From Salinispira pacifica (lineage in GTDB: Bacteria; Spirochaetota; Spirochaetia; DSM-27196; Salinispiraceae): a DNA stretch of 64,000 nt. The position numbers were made by a program, and so were the translations under genes. Below are positions 1 through 8,520 of the stretch, piece by piece; the stretch's first letter is position 1, and the number at the start of each line of letters is the position of its first letter. Below the pieces are notes generated by a model that ran no database searches, was not told where the DNA came from, and was given only the letters and a program-made list of their open reading frames with translations. The stretch lies in the NCBI RefSeq assembly GCF_000507245.1, contig NC_023035.1, forward strand, positions 3,081,570 through 3,145,569. Direction: 5' to 3'.

Positions 1-23
1 AAAGGCAGCGCTGCGGAATCCGG

Positions 24-512
24 CTATTCCTCAAGGCCCAGCAGGGCGGATATTCTCTCCCACGCCTCTTTTCGAAACGTCTGATAGGCAGAACCGTTAT
101 CGTTTTCATCTTCTATAAAATTCAAGAGGGCACCGGCCATATTGTCCAGGATACCGTAGCTTTCAATCATATCTGATACAACCCTGGCTTCCTCCCGGGC
201 AATCACCTCACTGTCCAGAAGATCCTGGAGTGCGTCCCGGGAATTCCCGTTCAAAAAAATGGTTTCTCTGGCGATACTTTTCGTGGTTTCCAGATCGTAA
301 CTGCCGCTGACGTATCCGTCTGCGACGGTGCCCAGGACCAGATAACTCAGGTATAGATTTGAAGCAGATAGAGATCCCACAGCCACCAGACTGGGGTCGC
401 TGGATGTATCACCGGATTCGCCGTTCCCGGTCTGGGCACTCAGTCCCGCCGGATTGAGAATCAAAAAAATACATAGAGCGGCAAAGACCGCAGGCATTAT
501 TATTTTTCGCAT
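24..512 (-). CDS. Small secreted hypothetical protein
   Basis: Encodes 162 residues. The N-terminus has a basic start (MRK), a hydrophobic core and a likely signal-peptidase I site near residue 26 (LSA|Q). There is no lipobox cysteine, so it is probably exported and soluble. The mature part begins with a Gly/Ser/Asp-rich stretch and then looks alpha-helical. I recognise no family. A Shine-Dalgarno-like TGGAG lies just upstream of the ATG. It follows the M16C peptidase gene on the same strand, separated by an inverted repeat, so it may be read from that gene or by itself. Existence as a gene is fairly sure; function is unknown. Confidence 0.7.
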   Translation of the reverse strand: MRKIIMPAVFAALCIFLILNPAGLSAQTGNGESGDTSSDPSLVAVGSLSASNLYLSYLVLGTVADGYVSGSYDLETTKSIARETIFLNGNSRDALQDLLDSEVIAREEARVVSDMIESYGILDNMAGALLNFIEDENDNGSAYQTFRKEAWERISALLGLEE

Positions 513-530
513 CTGAACTCCATCTGTTAG

Positions 531-570
531 AATATCGGCCGCTTACGGCCTGTACATAAGGGCCGATATT
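531..570 (-). terminator. Inverted repeat, possible terminator after the M16C gene
   Basis: A perfect 10-bp inverted repeat (AATATCGGCC at 531-540, GGCCGATATT at 561-570) encloses 20 nt between the M16C stop codon and the next gene. No U-run follows on the minus strand, so it is not a canonical intrinsic terminator. It could equally be an operator or an mRNA-stabilising hairpin. Confidence 0.35.
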
Positions 571-598
571 CATCCTGATCTGAACGGATTGCCATGGA

Positions 599-3500
599 CT
601 ACAGTTTCACGACCTGCAGATCCGGCAGATCCTTCTTAAGTTCCTGCAGGGAGGATTGGTCCCCCAGCACCGCCCGATAGCCGGATTTCATATTCTCCAA
701 AAGCCGGGCGGCCGCGGCCTGAATATCAGCGGGTGTTGTACGGAGAAGCCATTCCCTTCGCTGCTGCCTCAGCTCATCGGTGATATTGTATTTTTGCCGT
801 TTGAAACTGATCATCCCTTTCTCCGCCGGGGACATGGGTCTCAGCTCCCTTCCGGCCACCGCAATCTTTGCAAAGTCCAGCTCCTGTTCGCTCAATGCCG
901 CTCCCGCGAGATGCCGGAGACCATTCTCATAGCTCTTCCAGCTGCTCTGGATCGCCGGATCCCGGTACGAACCGAACATCATGGTTCCTGCCAGGGAATC
1001 ACTCACGCAGAAGGCGCCGTATGCTCCCCCTTCCATGCGGATTTTCTCCCAGAGATATCCGCTGCGGAGAATGTGCGCCAGAAGCTGCTCATGAATTTGG
1101 GTTTCCATGGTAATCCTGGAGGCTTCAAGAGCCATGGCGGTAAAGTTCACCTTGCAGCTGTGGGCTATGCCCTCCAGCCCGGGCTGGACACGGGAGATCC
1201 CGGGGGTAATTTCGTGAATCACTGCGCTGAGAATGGGATTTTCTCCAACCGGGGCGACCGGGGAAGCGGCTTCAAGTTCCCGGATAAAGTCTTCCAGCTG
1301 TCCGGCCAGCACCGCCCGCTGTTCATTCTGACAGGTGATATTTGCAAGGAGGTTCTCTGACTGAAAGATCCTGTAGATCAGGTATTGAAGTATTTCACCC
1401 AGCATTTTTCCGGCCTGATCCTTGCCCAGCTCTTCACCTTTGGAGTGTATCAGCTCAACAAAACTGCCCTGAATCACACCCTTCCACACATCGTCCCGGA
1501 GCGATTGCCGGCTTACTCCTCTCAGTGCGCGAATTGCAGGGAAATTGGTGCCGCTGGGCACAATATGAGACCGGAAATCGTTGCGGAATTCCAGAAAGAG
1601 ATCCCAGAGATATCCGTAATCCTTCATATCAGCTGCGGTCAGCACATCCTTCACCAGCTTCAATCCCGATTCGCTTTTCTCATCAAGGGTCTTGAGCCGC
1701 AGATACGCATACTCAAGATACCTGCCATCCACGCTTTGGGAGTGCTCGCTGTACATGCTGAATCCGCCGGTCTGAAGACCCCACTGCATGTTCATTTCGC
1801 TATAGTCACGGTTTCCGGCCCCGATCTGCGGCAGAATATGGGCGATAAACGGAATAAAGAGCTGAAATTCCTCTTCCAGCCCGGCAATGTCAAATCCCAG
1901 GTCGATGTAACTGATCCCGTTTGTGAATACCTCATGAACATACATGGACCGGTTCGAACCTGGAACCGCATCAAGTTCATTGGGGATGCTGCGCACCTTC
2001 CGGGGGATGTCATCCACACTCAAATACGGAAGACTGGCTATGGCCTCAGGGCTGTCCGGTTCATGCTGAAATTCCCTGAATTTTCCGGTTTCCTCAGCAA
2101 TCTGATCCATGGCATTCTCGCCGAGGCTTTCAACTTTCTTTTTGAGAAGTTCCTGCTCGTGTTCCTCTTCCCGCTCATTCTGATCGGAATCGGGATACAC
2201 AGTCACCCGGCTCCGGTGCGGATTTTCCAACAGATGCCTTTTCACAAGATCGATAAAATATGAGGGGTTCTTCTCAAGACGCTTTTTCAATTCCTGGAGA
2301 TACGGGGTGAATTCCATGCTTTCTCCGGGAGCCCGTCCATGGAGCCAGCCCCTGAGTCCGCGGATAAGAAGTTTCAGACCATAGGGACCTCCGCCCTTGA
2401 TTTCCCGGGCTCTGAACTCAAAGCGGCTCAAGGAAGCTTTCACAAGTTCAGGATCGAAACCTTCCCGAACCAGCTTGTCCAGTCCGTCCAGGATGAGGGT
2501 TTCGATTTCATCGGCGCGGTCTTCATGGGTGCCTCTCATCCCGCAGGTGAATACCAGTTGGCGAAGATCATTCTCCAGCCCGCTGCTGTTGCTTAAATCC
2601 TCTCCCAGATCCGATTCGTTGATAATCCTTTGAATCGGACTGGCAGGGCTGCCCATGAGAAGATCACTGAGCACCTCCATTCCCAGCGCCTCTACCGGAT
2701 CATTCATCTCAGCCAGAAGCCAGTTAAGATTCACCGAACTTTTCTCGTCACTCTCCGGAGACACCGGATAGCTGTAGGAAAACTGTGCGGGTTCCTTCCA
2801 CTGTTTCTGCACAGGAACGGTAACACTGGTAATCTTTTCCAGTTCGCTCCGGCTGAACCGGGAAAACACCATGCTGTCCACAAAATCGAGGTACTCGGAT
2901 GTGGGAATGTTGCCATAGAAAAAGAACAGACAGTTTGAAGGATGGTAATACCGCTTATGAAACCCGAGAAACTCCTCATAGCTAAGCTGTGGAATCTCCT
3001 CGGGGTCTCCGCCGGAATCATGACGGTATGGGGTGTCCGGAAAGAGGCTGCGGTAACACATGTCGCCGGCAATGGAATCGTGGGTGGAATAGTTGGCCTT
3101 CATTTCATTGTATACGACTCCGGCGATTCTGGGTTCGCCATTCTCATCCAGTTCGAGACGATGTCCCTCCTGTCGGAAATGATCCTCCTTAAGAAGGGGG
3201 AAAAATACCGCATCGGCATACACGGACATGAGATTAAACAGATCCTCTTTTACCGTGGAGGCAGCGGGATAGATGGTTTTATCGGGAAAGGTCATGGCAT
3301 TGAGAAAGGTCTGCATGCTGCTTCTATAGAGCATAACGAAGGGATCCTTCACCGGATACTTCTGTGAACCGCAAAGTACCGTGTGCTCCAGAATATGAGC
3401 CACACCGTTGGAGTTTTCCGGCAGAGTTGCAAAATTGAAGGAGAATAAATTCTCTTCGTCCCGGTTATACACATGATACAATCTGGCTTTGCTGGTGTTT

Positions 3501-3721
3501 TCTTCCAGCAGGACTCCCACGCTGTTGTATTCCGGAAGGGGCTCCCGGGACACTACCGTGAATCTGCCCATCGCCTCCCCCGGTTCGGGAAGTTCCCTGA
3601 GCAGACTCGCCATGTCTGCGGTATCGTCCTGCCGTTCGCCCTGTACCGTTCCGTCATGTGATCCCATTTGATCCTGATTATGTGAATGAATTTGATTGAA
3701 AGAATTTCTGTTTTCCGGCAT
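599..3721 (-). CDS. M16C zinc metallopeptidase (PreP/Cym1-like presequence protease family)
   Basis: A 1040-residue protein, the usual length for single-chain two-half M16C peptidases. It has the inverted zinc motif HxxEH (HILEH, residues 109-113) inside the family block GVAHILEHTVLCGS. The distal glutamate lies in VVYNEMK about 90 residues later. The C-terminal half carries the conserved glycine/tyrosine-rich segment (GGAYGAF) that completes the closed chamber. Family members degrade short unfolded peptides. There is no signal peptide, so it is probably cytoplasmic; the first 40 residues are a polar extension. The ATG is preceded by AGGAGCGG. Such proteins occur in spirochaetes, which supports but does not prove the taxonomic guess. 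Confidence 0.93.
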   Translation of the reverse strand: MPENRNSFNQIHSHNQDQMGSHDGTVQGERQDDTADMASLLRELPEPGEAMGRFTVVSREPLPEYNSVGVLLEENTSKARLYHVYNRDEENLFSFNFATLPENSNGVAHILEHTVLCGSQKYPVKDPFVMLYRSSMQTFLNAMTFPDKTIYPAASTVKEDLFNLMSVYADAVFFPLLKEDHFRQEGHRLELDENGEPRIAGVVYNEMKANYSTHDSIAGDMCYRSLFPDTPYRHDSGGDPEEIPQLSYEEFLGFHKRYYHPSNCLFFFYGNIPTSEYLDFVDSMVFSRFSRSELEKITSVTVPVQKQWKEPAQFSYSYPVSPESDEKSSVNLNWLLAEMNDPVEALGMEVLSDLLMGSPASPIQRIINESDLGEDLSNSSGLENDLRQLVFTCGMRGTHEDRADEIETLILDGLDKLVREGFDPELVKASLSRFEFRAREIKGGGPYGLKLLIRGLRGWLHGRAPGESMEFTPYLQELKKRLEKNPSYFIDLVKRHLLENPHRSRVTVYPDSDQNEREEEHEQELLKKKVESLGENAMDQIAEETGKFREFQHEPDSPEAIASLPYLSVDDIPRKVRSIPNELDAVPGSNRSMYVHEVFTNGISYIDLGFDIAGLEEEFQLFIPFIAHILPQIGAGNRDYSEMNMQWGLQTGGFSMYSEHSQSVDGRYLEYAYLRLKTLDEKSESGLKLVKDVLTAADMKDYGYLWDLFLEFRNDFRSHIVPSGTNFPAIRALRGVSRQSLRDDVWKGVIQGSFVELIHSKGEELGKDQAGKMLGEILQYLIYRIFQSENLLANITCQNEQRAVLAGQLEDFIRELEAASPVAPVGENPILSAVIHEITPGISRVQPGLEGIAHSCKVNFTAMALEASRITMETQIHEQLLAHILRSGYLWEKIRMEGGAYGAFCVSDSLAGTMMFGSYRDPAIQSSWKSYENGLRHLAGAALSEQELDFAKIAVAGRELRPMSPAEKGMISFKRQKYNITDELRQQRREWLLRTTPADIQAAAARLLENMKSGYRAVLGDQSSLQELKKDLPDLQVVKL

Positions 3722-3978
3722 TGCCGCTCCTGTTATGGTTTGTCTGATGTATTACGCATGTGCATACTGGTGTTGAAAAAGCGTACGTTTGTGCAAAATT
3801 CGATGAGGCTGCATGAACACTCCCGGTTCCGCATGCCTTGGGTGTAAACGATTATTATATGAGGCCTGTAAAACTCCGGTTTTCCCAGCACCTCGACGTT
3901 TTCTGAATATACGTACGGGAGGCGCTTTGGGCAAGCAGGAACGTGTATTGGCATTCAGCAGCTTAGACCCGGAATGCT

Positions 3979-5256
3979 TTAGAGGATATAGCGGTTCTTT
4001 CCCTGTTCCTTCGCCTGGTATAGTTTTCTATCGGCCTTCCGCAGTGTTTCTTCCACGTCTTTGCCGTCACCATAGCAAATGCCCGCACTTACGCTCAATT
4101 GAACGCGGCCGCCCATCAAATGCGAGTCATCCAGGGATAGTTTTCCCGTGCCTTCCACCACGGTTTGAACAAGGTGTTTCAAGCGGTCTCTCGGAATGTT
4201 TGGAAGAAACGCAATGAATTCTTCCCCCCCGTATCGCCCTACATAACCGTCATCACCCAGAACTTTCTGGAGATTCTCTGCAAAAACCTTCAGGGCAGAA
4301 TCACCTGCCAGATGGCCATGTTGATCATTAATCTGCTTGAAATCATCCAGATCAAACATGATAACCGCTGCCTGTTCCGGATTGTCCATGGTTTTACAAC
4401 TGTTCTCCAGAATGCTCATAATTTTTCTGTGACTGTACACACCCGTAAGTCCGTCATAATCTGCCAGTTGCTGAAGCTGCATATGACTCTCCGCCAATTT
4501 ACGGCTCAGGGTATATGCCCTGATGTTTGTCCGCAACCGGGCGAGAAAGATTGAGGCATCAAAGGGCTTGATAATATAATCATCCGCACCGGAGAGTAAA
4601 ACCTGGCTCACAGTTTTGGTATTGGATATGCTCGACAGGGCGATAATACTGGATCCGGGATGGGATGTCCGCAGATGAAGTATGACCTCTTCCCCCGTCA
4701 TCCCGGGAAGTACCAGGTCCACAATAAAAAGGTCATATTTTTTTCCCGAATCAAGAAGGTGTTCAGGAACCCGGTAATAATCCGCATTGAAAATCCCGTT
4801 CATACGGAAGATGTTTTCAACCAGTGCAAGACTGGTTGAACTGTCATCAAGAACGGCAATCTCTAATTCAGACAGGTTCCTGATAAGTTCATTTGCATTT
4901 CCAAGGTTATCCAGATACGTCCCCAGCCGTTGGGAACTGATATCCTGTTTCAAAAGAAAGTCCACGACTCCCAGATCGAACAATCTTCGCCTGAACTCCA
5001 GGCTTTCGCTGGAACTCACGATCAACACGGGAATATCTGTGAAACCTGCAGAATTCAGGGCTTGTACCATATCCTCCACTGATCCGTCGGATAGAGCGGC
5101 AGCCGATATAATAAGATCCGGGGAAAAAGATTTCAGTTGACGGAGAAGCTCCCCGACACCGGAAACACGGAGATATTCCATCCCCCGTTCCCTGATGATT
5201 TCCTGAACGATTTTGCTAAAAAAATCCGACGGCTCTACGTGCAAGACCGATTTCAT
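3979..5256 (-). CDS. Response regulator with two receiver domains and a GGDEF domain (PleD-like diguanylate cyclase)
   Basis: A 425-residue protein with three modules. Receiver 1 (about 1-115) lacks the phospho-acceptor Asp: the strand reads PDLIISAA where family members end in Asp. Receiver 2 (about 130-250) has the normal set: DD near its start, YDLFIVDLVLPG with the acceptor Asp, and the IIKPF lysine. A GGDEF domain follows (about 265-425) with YDGLTG, FDLDDFKQIND and the active-site signature GGEEF. It should make cyclic di-GMP from GTP when receiver 2 is phosphorylated. The inhibitory RxxD site expected just before GGEEF is absent (GDDG instead), so product inhibition may be missing. AAGGATG precedes the ATG. 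No partner histidine kinase is nearby. Confidence 0.92.
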   Translation of the reverse strand: MKSVLHVEPSDFFSKIVQEIIRERGMEYLRVSGVGELLRQLKSFSPDLIISAAALSDGSVEDMVQALNSAGFTDIPVLIVSSSESLEFRRRLFDLGVVDFLLKQDISSQRLGTYLDNLGNANELIRNLSELEIAVLDDSSTSLALVENIFRMNGIFNADYYRVPEHLLDSGKKYDLFIVDLVLPGMTGEEVILHLRTSHPGSSIIALSSISNTKTVSQVLLSGADDYIIKPFDASIFLARLRTNIRAYTLSRKLAESHMQLQQLADYDGLTGVYSHRKIMSILENSCKTMDNPEQAAVIMFDLDDFKQINDQHGHLAGDSALKVFAENLQKVLGDDGYVGRYGGEEFIAFLPNIPRDRLKHLVQTVVEGTGKLSLDDSHLMGGRVQLSVSAGICYGDGKDVEETLRKADRKLYQAKEQGKNRYIL

Positions 5257-5339
5257 CTGTCATCCTTCAACCTTATATCCAGCGCCGCCGTTCTACAGGC
5301 ATGCACTGCTCCGGACAGGGATTAGCATCTAATGGCCTG

Positions 5340-6020
5340 TCACCACTCAAGATCGGTCATCAGTGTGAGTTTGGTCTTTGCCCGCTGATCATCAGGATTT
5401 ATTTCCAGGACCTTCCGAAACGCTTTGATGGCATCGGTGTTGCGGTGAAGACCATAGTACGCCTGCCCCAGCATGTAATGCCCTTCGCTGAGAAGCGGTG
5501 TCTCCTCAAGGAGCTCATTGAGCAGCTTGATGGCTTCGTTGAAATGGTTTTCCTTTATCTTTATCTGGGCCAGAAAAAAGTTCGCAATCATCGATTCAGG
5601 AGCAATTTCATGAAACGCCGAGAACGCCTGATCCGAATCATCATCCCGGCCGAGGAAAAAATTGATCAGGCCTACAAAATAGGAAGCCATGGCGTGACTC
5701 TGATTTTTCAACTCTATTACTTTGTTGAACGATTCCAGCGCCTTGATAAGCTTTCCTGCCCGGAAGTAGGTGACTCCAAGTTTATAGTATGCAACCCCCC
5801 AGTCAGGTTCTTTTTCCAGAGCTTTCAGATAATACTCAATGCTTTTGTTCAAGCTGCCCTGGGAATAATAAATATTTCCCAGATTCAGAAGAATGAATCC
5901 GCTTTCGGGATAGTCTTTCAGCAGGCTCTTGAAAGATGACTCCGCCGAACTCCAGTTTCCCTGCATGAATTCGCTCATGGCTTTAATATACTGTGGATCT
6001 GACTGATTTAATTGTTCCAT
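5340..6020 (-). CDS. Tetratricopeptide-repeat protein
   Basis: About 226 residues built almost entirely from TPR helical pairs. Typical patterns include ILLNLGNIYYSQGSLNKSIEYYLKALE and AYYKLGVTYFRAGKLIKALESFNKVIE. I chose the ATG at 6018-6020 because AAGGAAGAG lies just upstream; 21 further codons are open beyond it without a good ribosome site. No signal peptide or membrane segment is present, so it is a cytoplasmic scaffold of unknown partner. It sits between fumC and the GGDEF regulator on the same strand with gaps of about 80 nt, so a common transcript is plausible. Confidence 0.82.
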   Translation of the reverse strand: MEQLNQSDPQYIKAMSEFMQGNWSSAESSFKSLLKDYPESGFILLNLGNIYYSQGSLNKSIEYYLKALEKEPDWGVAYYKLGVTYFRAGKLIKALESFNKVIELKNQSHAMASYFVGLINFFLGRDDDSDQAFSAFHEIAPESMIANFFLAQIKIKENHFNEAIKLLNELLEETPLLSEGHYMLGQAYYGLHRNTDAIKAFRKVLEINPDDQRAKTKLTLMTDLEW

Positions 6021-6095
6021 ATCTCTTCCTTTTCTTTGTAGCTTAACCGTTCCTGGAATTTCCCGCAAGAATAAATCCGTCATTCGCCGGGAGGC

Positions 6096-7487
6096 TTAAT
6101 CCCGGTTTGAAATCATCCCCCGGGGATCAAGAATTGTATCAAGTTCTGTTTCTGAAAGGATTCCCTCGCCGAGCACCACATCCCGGATTTTCTTCTTTTC
6201 CTTAAAAGCCTTGTAGGCGAGTTTCGTTGCACTGTCATATCCGATTTTCAATGCAAGAGGGGTAACCATCGCCAGGCTCCAGTCAATCCAATGCCGGCAG
6301 CGTTCTTCATCTGCCTGCATACCCCGTATCCCCTTATTCGCAAGAGTGCGGCATGCGTTGCTCAGCACTTCGATGCTGGTGAGCACCTCATATGAAATCA
6401 TGGGGTTCATCATATTCAACTCAAGAGGGGCATTCTGGCCTCCCATGGTAACCGAAGTGACCTTTCCATGAACAAAGGCTGCCACCTGAATGAGCATTTC
6501 CGGTATTACCGGGTTCACCTTTCCGGGCATAATTGAGCTGCCCGGCTGAAGGCTGGGGAGAACGATCTCTCCCAGTGCTCCCCGGGGACCGCTGGCCAGA
6601 ATACGAAGATCATTTCCTATTTTCATAAGAGATGTGGCCAGTACATTGAGCGCACCCATAAACTCGACCTGAGCATCCCGGGCCGCAATACCCTCGAAAC
6701 TGTTGGCTGCAGGCCGGAACGGAATGGAGCTTTCTTCGGCGATCCCATCCACTGCCAAACGGGCGAAATCTTTATGGGTGTTCAGCCCGGTACCGATTGC
6801 GGTCCCGCCCAGCGGCAGCTCCTCAAGATTCTCAAAGGTTTTCCTGATCCGGGTTTCCGCCTTCCGGATCTGCACGGCGTAGGCGGAAAACTCCTGGCCC
6901 AGAGACATGGGAACCGCATCCTGAAGATGAGTCCGTCCCAGCTTCAGAACCGAGGAAAACTCTTCCGCTTTTTCTTCCAGTGCACTGCCCAGATCGTTCA
7001 GGGCAAGTAGCAGCTGCTCCGCTTCAATTCTGTTGGAAATATGCACTGCTGTGGGGATTACATCATTCGAGCTCTGCCCCCGGTTCACATGATCGTTGGG
7101 ATGCACAGGCTTCCGGAGCCCGATAGGTTCACCGAGAATCTCATTCGCCCGGTTGGAAATTACTTCATTGGTATTCATATTGCTGCTGGTTCCGCTTCCG
7201 GTCTGAAACACATCTATGGGAAAGTGTTCATCCCACTCACCCCGTATCACCTCATCTGCGGCTTGTACAATGGCTTTTGAAAGGGCTTCATCCACCAGGC
7301 CCAGGCGGGCATTGGCTTGGGCTGCGTGTTTTTTGATCAGTGCTATGGCTCTGATCATGGGAACCGGAAGGGTTTTTCCGGAAATCTGAAAATTCTCAAC
7401 CGCCCGCTGGGTCTGAGCCCCCCAGTATGCCCAACCGGGAATCTCTATGTTGCCCATGCTATCGGATTCGCTGCGTGTCTTTTCCAT
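6096..7487 (-). CDS. fumC: Class II fumarate hydratase
   Basis: A 463-residue protein, the standard length for FumC. It interconverts fumarate and malate in the TCA cycle and needs no iron-sulfur cluster. Family blocks are all present: TGSGTSSNMNTNEVISNRA, GRTHLQDAVPMSLGQEFSAY, and the superfamily signature GSSIMPGKVNP at about residue 315. Argininosuccinate lyase and aspartase share that signature, but the TSSNMN block and overall fit favour fumarase over aspartase. It has its own promoter and GGAG ribosome site and lies 1 kb from the main TCA operon, separated by a GNAT gene on the opposite strand. Confidence 0.95.
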   Translation of the reverse strand: MEKTRSESDSMGNIEIPGWAYWGAQTQRAVENFQISGKTLPVPMIRAIALIKKHAAQANARLGLVDEALSKAIVQAADEVIRGEWDEHFPIDVFQTGSGTSSNMNTNEVISNRANEILGEPIGLRKPVHPNDHVNRGQSSNDVIPTAVHISNRIEAEQLLLALNDLGSALEEKAEEFSSVLKLGRTHLQDAVPMSLGQEFSAYAVQIRKAETRIRKTFENLEELPLGGTAIGTGLNTHKDFARLAVDGIAEESSIPFRPAANSFEGIAARDAQVEFMGALNVLATSLMKIGNDLRILASGPRGALGEIVLPSLQPGSSIMPGKVNPVIPEMLIQVAAFVHGKVTSVTMGGQNAPLELNMMNPMISYEVLTSIEVLSNACRTLANKGIRGMQADEERCRHWIDWSLAMVTPLALKIGYDSATKLAYKAFKEKKKIRDVVLGEGILSETELDTILDPRGMISNRD

Positions 7488-7534
7488 TGTTCACTCCAAC
7501 TAGATCGATTTTCCGGTTCTTCCGGGTACGTAAG

Positions 7535-7563
7535 AGCATAATATGACCGACCGAATAGCTCAA
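7535..7563 (-). promoter_or_regulatory. Probable sigma70-type promoter of fumC
   Basis: On the minus strand TTGAGC (7558-7563) and TATGCT (7535-7540) are separated by exactly 17 bp. The start site would lie near 7528, giving a leader of about 40 nt before the fumC ATG with a GGAG ribosome site. Confidence 0.6.
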
Positions 7564-7699
7564 CAAAATTTTTCCTTATCGGGATAATCAGGAATCAGCA
7601 CTCCGGGAAAATTGCAGTGCATTGCCCCCGCAGGCTGCCGTCTGAATCGGCCCGGAGTCATATAATTCTTCCGGTTCCCCATTTTCCCCGGGGAACATA

Positions 7700-7728
7700 T
7701 TGCCTGCATGGCGTGCACGCCATACAAT
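7700..7728 (+). promoter_or_regulatory. Promoter abutting the GNAT start codon (leaderless type)
   Basis: TTGCCT (7700-7705), a 17-bp spacer and TACAAT (7723-7728). The ATG at 7735 begins 6 nt after the -10 box, where transcription would be expected to start. No Shine-Dalgarno sequence is placed for this ATG. Confidence 0.6.
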
Positions 7729-7734
7729 ATCTCC

Positions 7735-8298
7735 ATGATTACATATATTACGGCAGCGTTGAGCCATCTGGATCCCATTCCTCTGGAACTCAGTGAAATG
7801 GTAAAAATCCAGCTTGAAGAAGATGGAATGGAACTCAGCACCACCGAGGCGGAAAACCGGCTCCGGCAGGCATCACAATCGGGTCTGGGAGTGTATATCT
7901 GCGCCGCACTTGAAACGGATGTCCGGGATGAAACCTCCCCTTCCGGATTGGATGAGCGGCCCCTGTTCAACAGGCTGAATGACGGTGCGCTCCGGGGTTT
8001 CGGTTTTTTCAACCTATGTTACGGACTTGAATGCGGCGGAGAATATCTGTGGCTGAATGAACTTCACGTTGACCGGGAAAGCAGGCGAAAAGGAATTGCC
8101 ACAGGAATCCTGAAGCATATTGAGCAGTGGGCGCGAAAACGCGGCTGCGCCTACAGCGCCTGCCTGACCGGCTCCGACAATGAGGCGGCTCAAAACATGT
8201 ACCGCAGCCAGGGGTTCAGCATCAGCAAGGTGAACTGGGTTGAAAAGGATCTCACCGCAGCCCCCCGGGCGGAACCCGAGCCGGAAGACCATGAATGA
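7735..8298 (+). CDS. GNAT-family N-acetyltransferase
   Basis: About 187 residues. The C-terminal half has the GNAT fold signature: the strand WLNELHVDRESRRKG, then the acetyl-CoA loop RRKGIATGIL and a late AQNMYRSQGF motif. The acceptor substrate cannot be inferred. I start it at the ATG at 7735 because a well-formed promoter ends 6 nt before it. An upstream in-frame ATG at 7708 lies inside the promoter spacer and would add nine residues. The last 15 residues are acidic/proline-rich. It stands alone between two minus-strand genes. Confidence 0.85.
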   Translation: MITYITAALSHLDPIPLELSEMVKIQLEEDGMELSTTEAENRLRQASQSGLGVYICAALETDVRDETSPSGLDERPLFNRLNDGALRGFGFFNLCYGLECGGEYLWLNELHVDRESRRKGIATGILKHIEQWARKRGCAYSACLTGSDNEAAQNMYRSQGFSISKVNWVEKDLTAAPRAEPEPEDHE

Positions 8299-8324
8299 TC
8301 ATCCCGCCCCAGCCCCTCAGGATT

Positions 8325-8424
8325 GAACTTCAGGCCGACTCCCAGGCTTGAACTCCGGGCCGACTCCCGGATTTGAACTGGAAACCGGCTCCCAGGCTCG
8401 ATTTCCGGGCAGCTCCCGGCAGGC
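8325..8424. repeat. Four imperfect 25-bp tandem repeats
   Basis: Units at 8325-8349, 8350-8374, 8375-8399 and a more diverged 8400-8424 share the pattern GAACT..GGCCGACTCCC. They lie in the 222-bp space between the convergent GNAT and gltA genes. An 11-bp direct repeat GCAGTGTGCAG follows at 8460-8470 and 8482-8492. No gene or canonical terminator is seen here. Confidence 0.7.
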
Positions 8425-8520
8425 CGGCGCCCGGCTCCGGTCCCGCCCCCGGGCGAACCGCAGTGTGCAGTGCGGTACGGTGCAGTGTGCAGAAGGGACG
8501 ATTTGCGGAGAGCGGGTATT

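Noticed and set aside
1940-1975. tRNA-like GGTTCGAACC sequence
   Set aside because: It lies inside the M16C coding region, and no acceptor or anticodon stem can be formed around it. The other GTTCGAATCC match near 52500 is inside gdhA.
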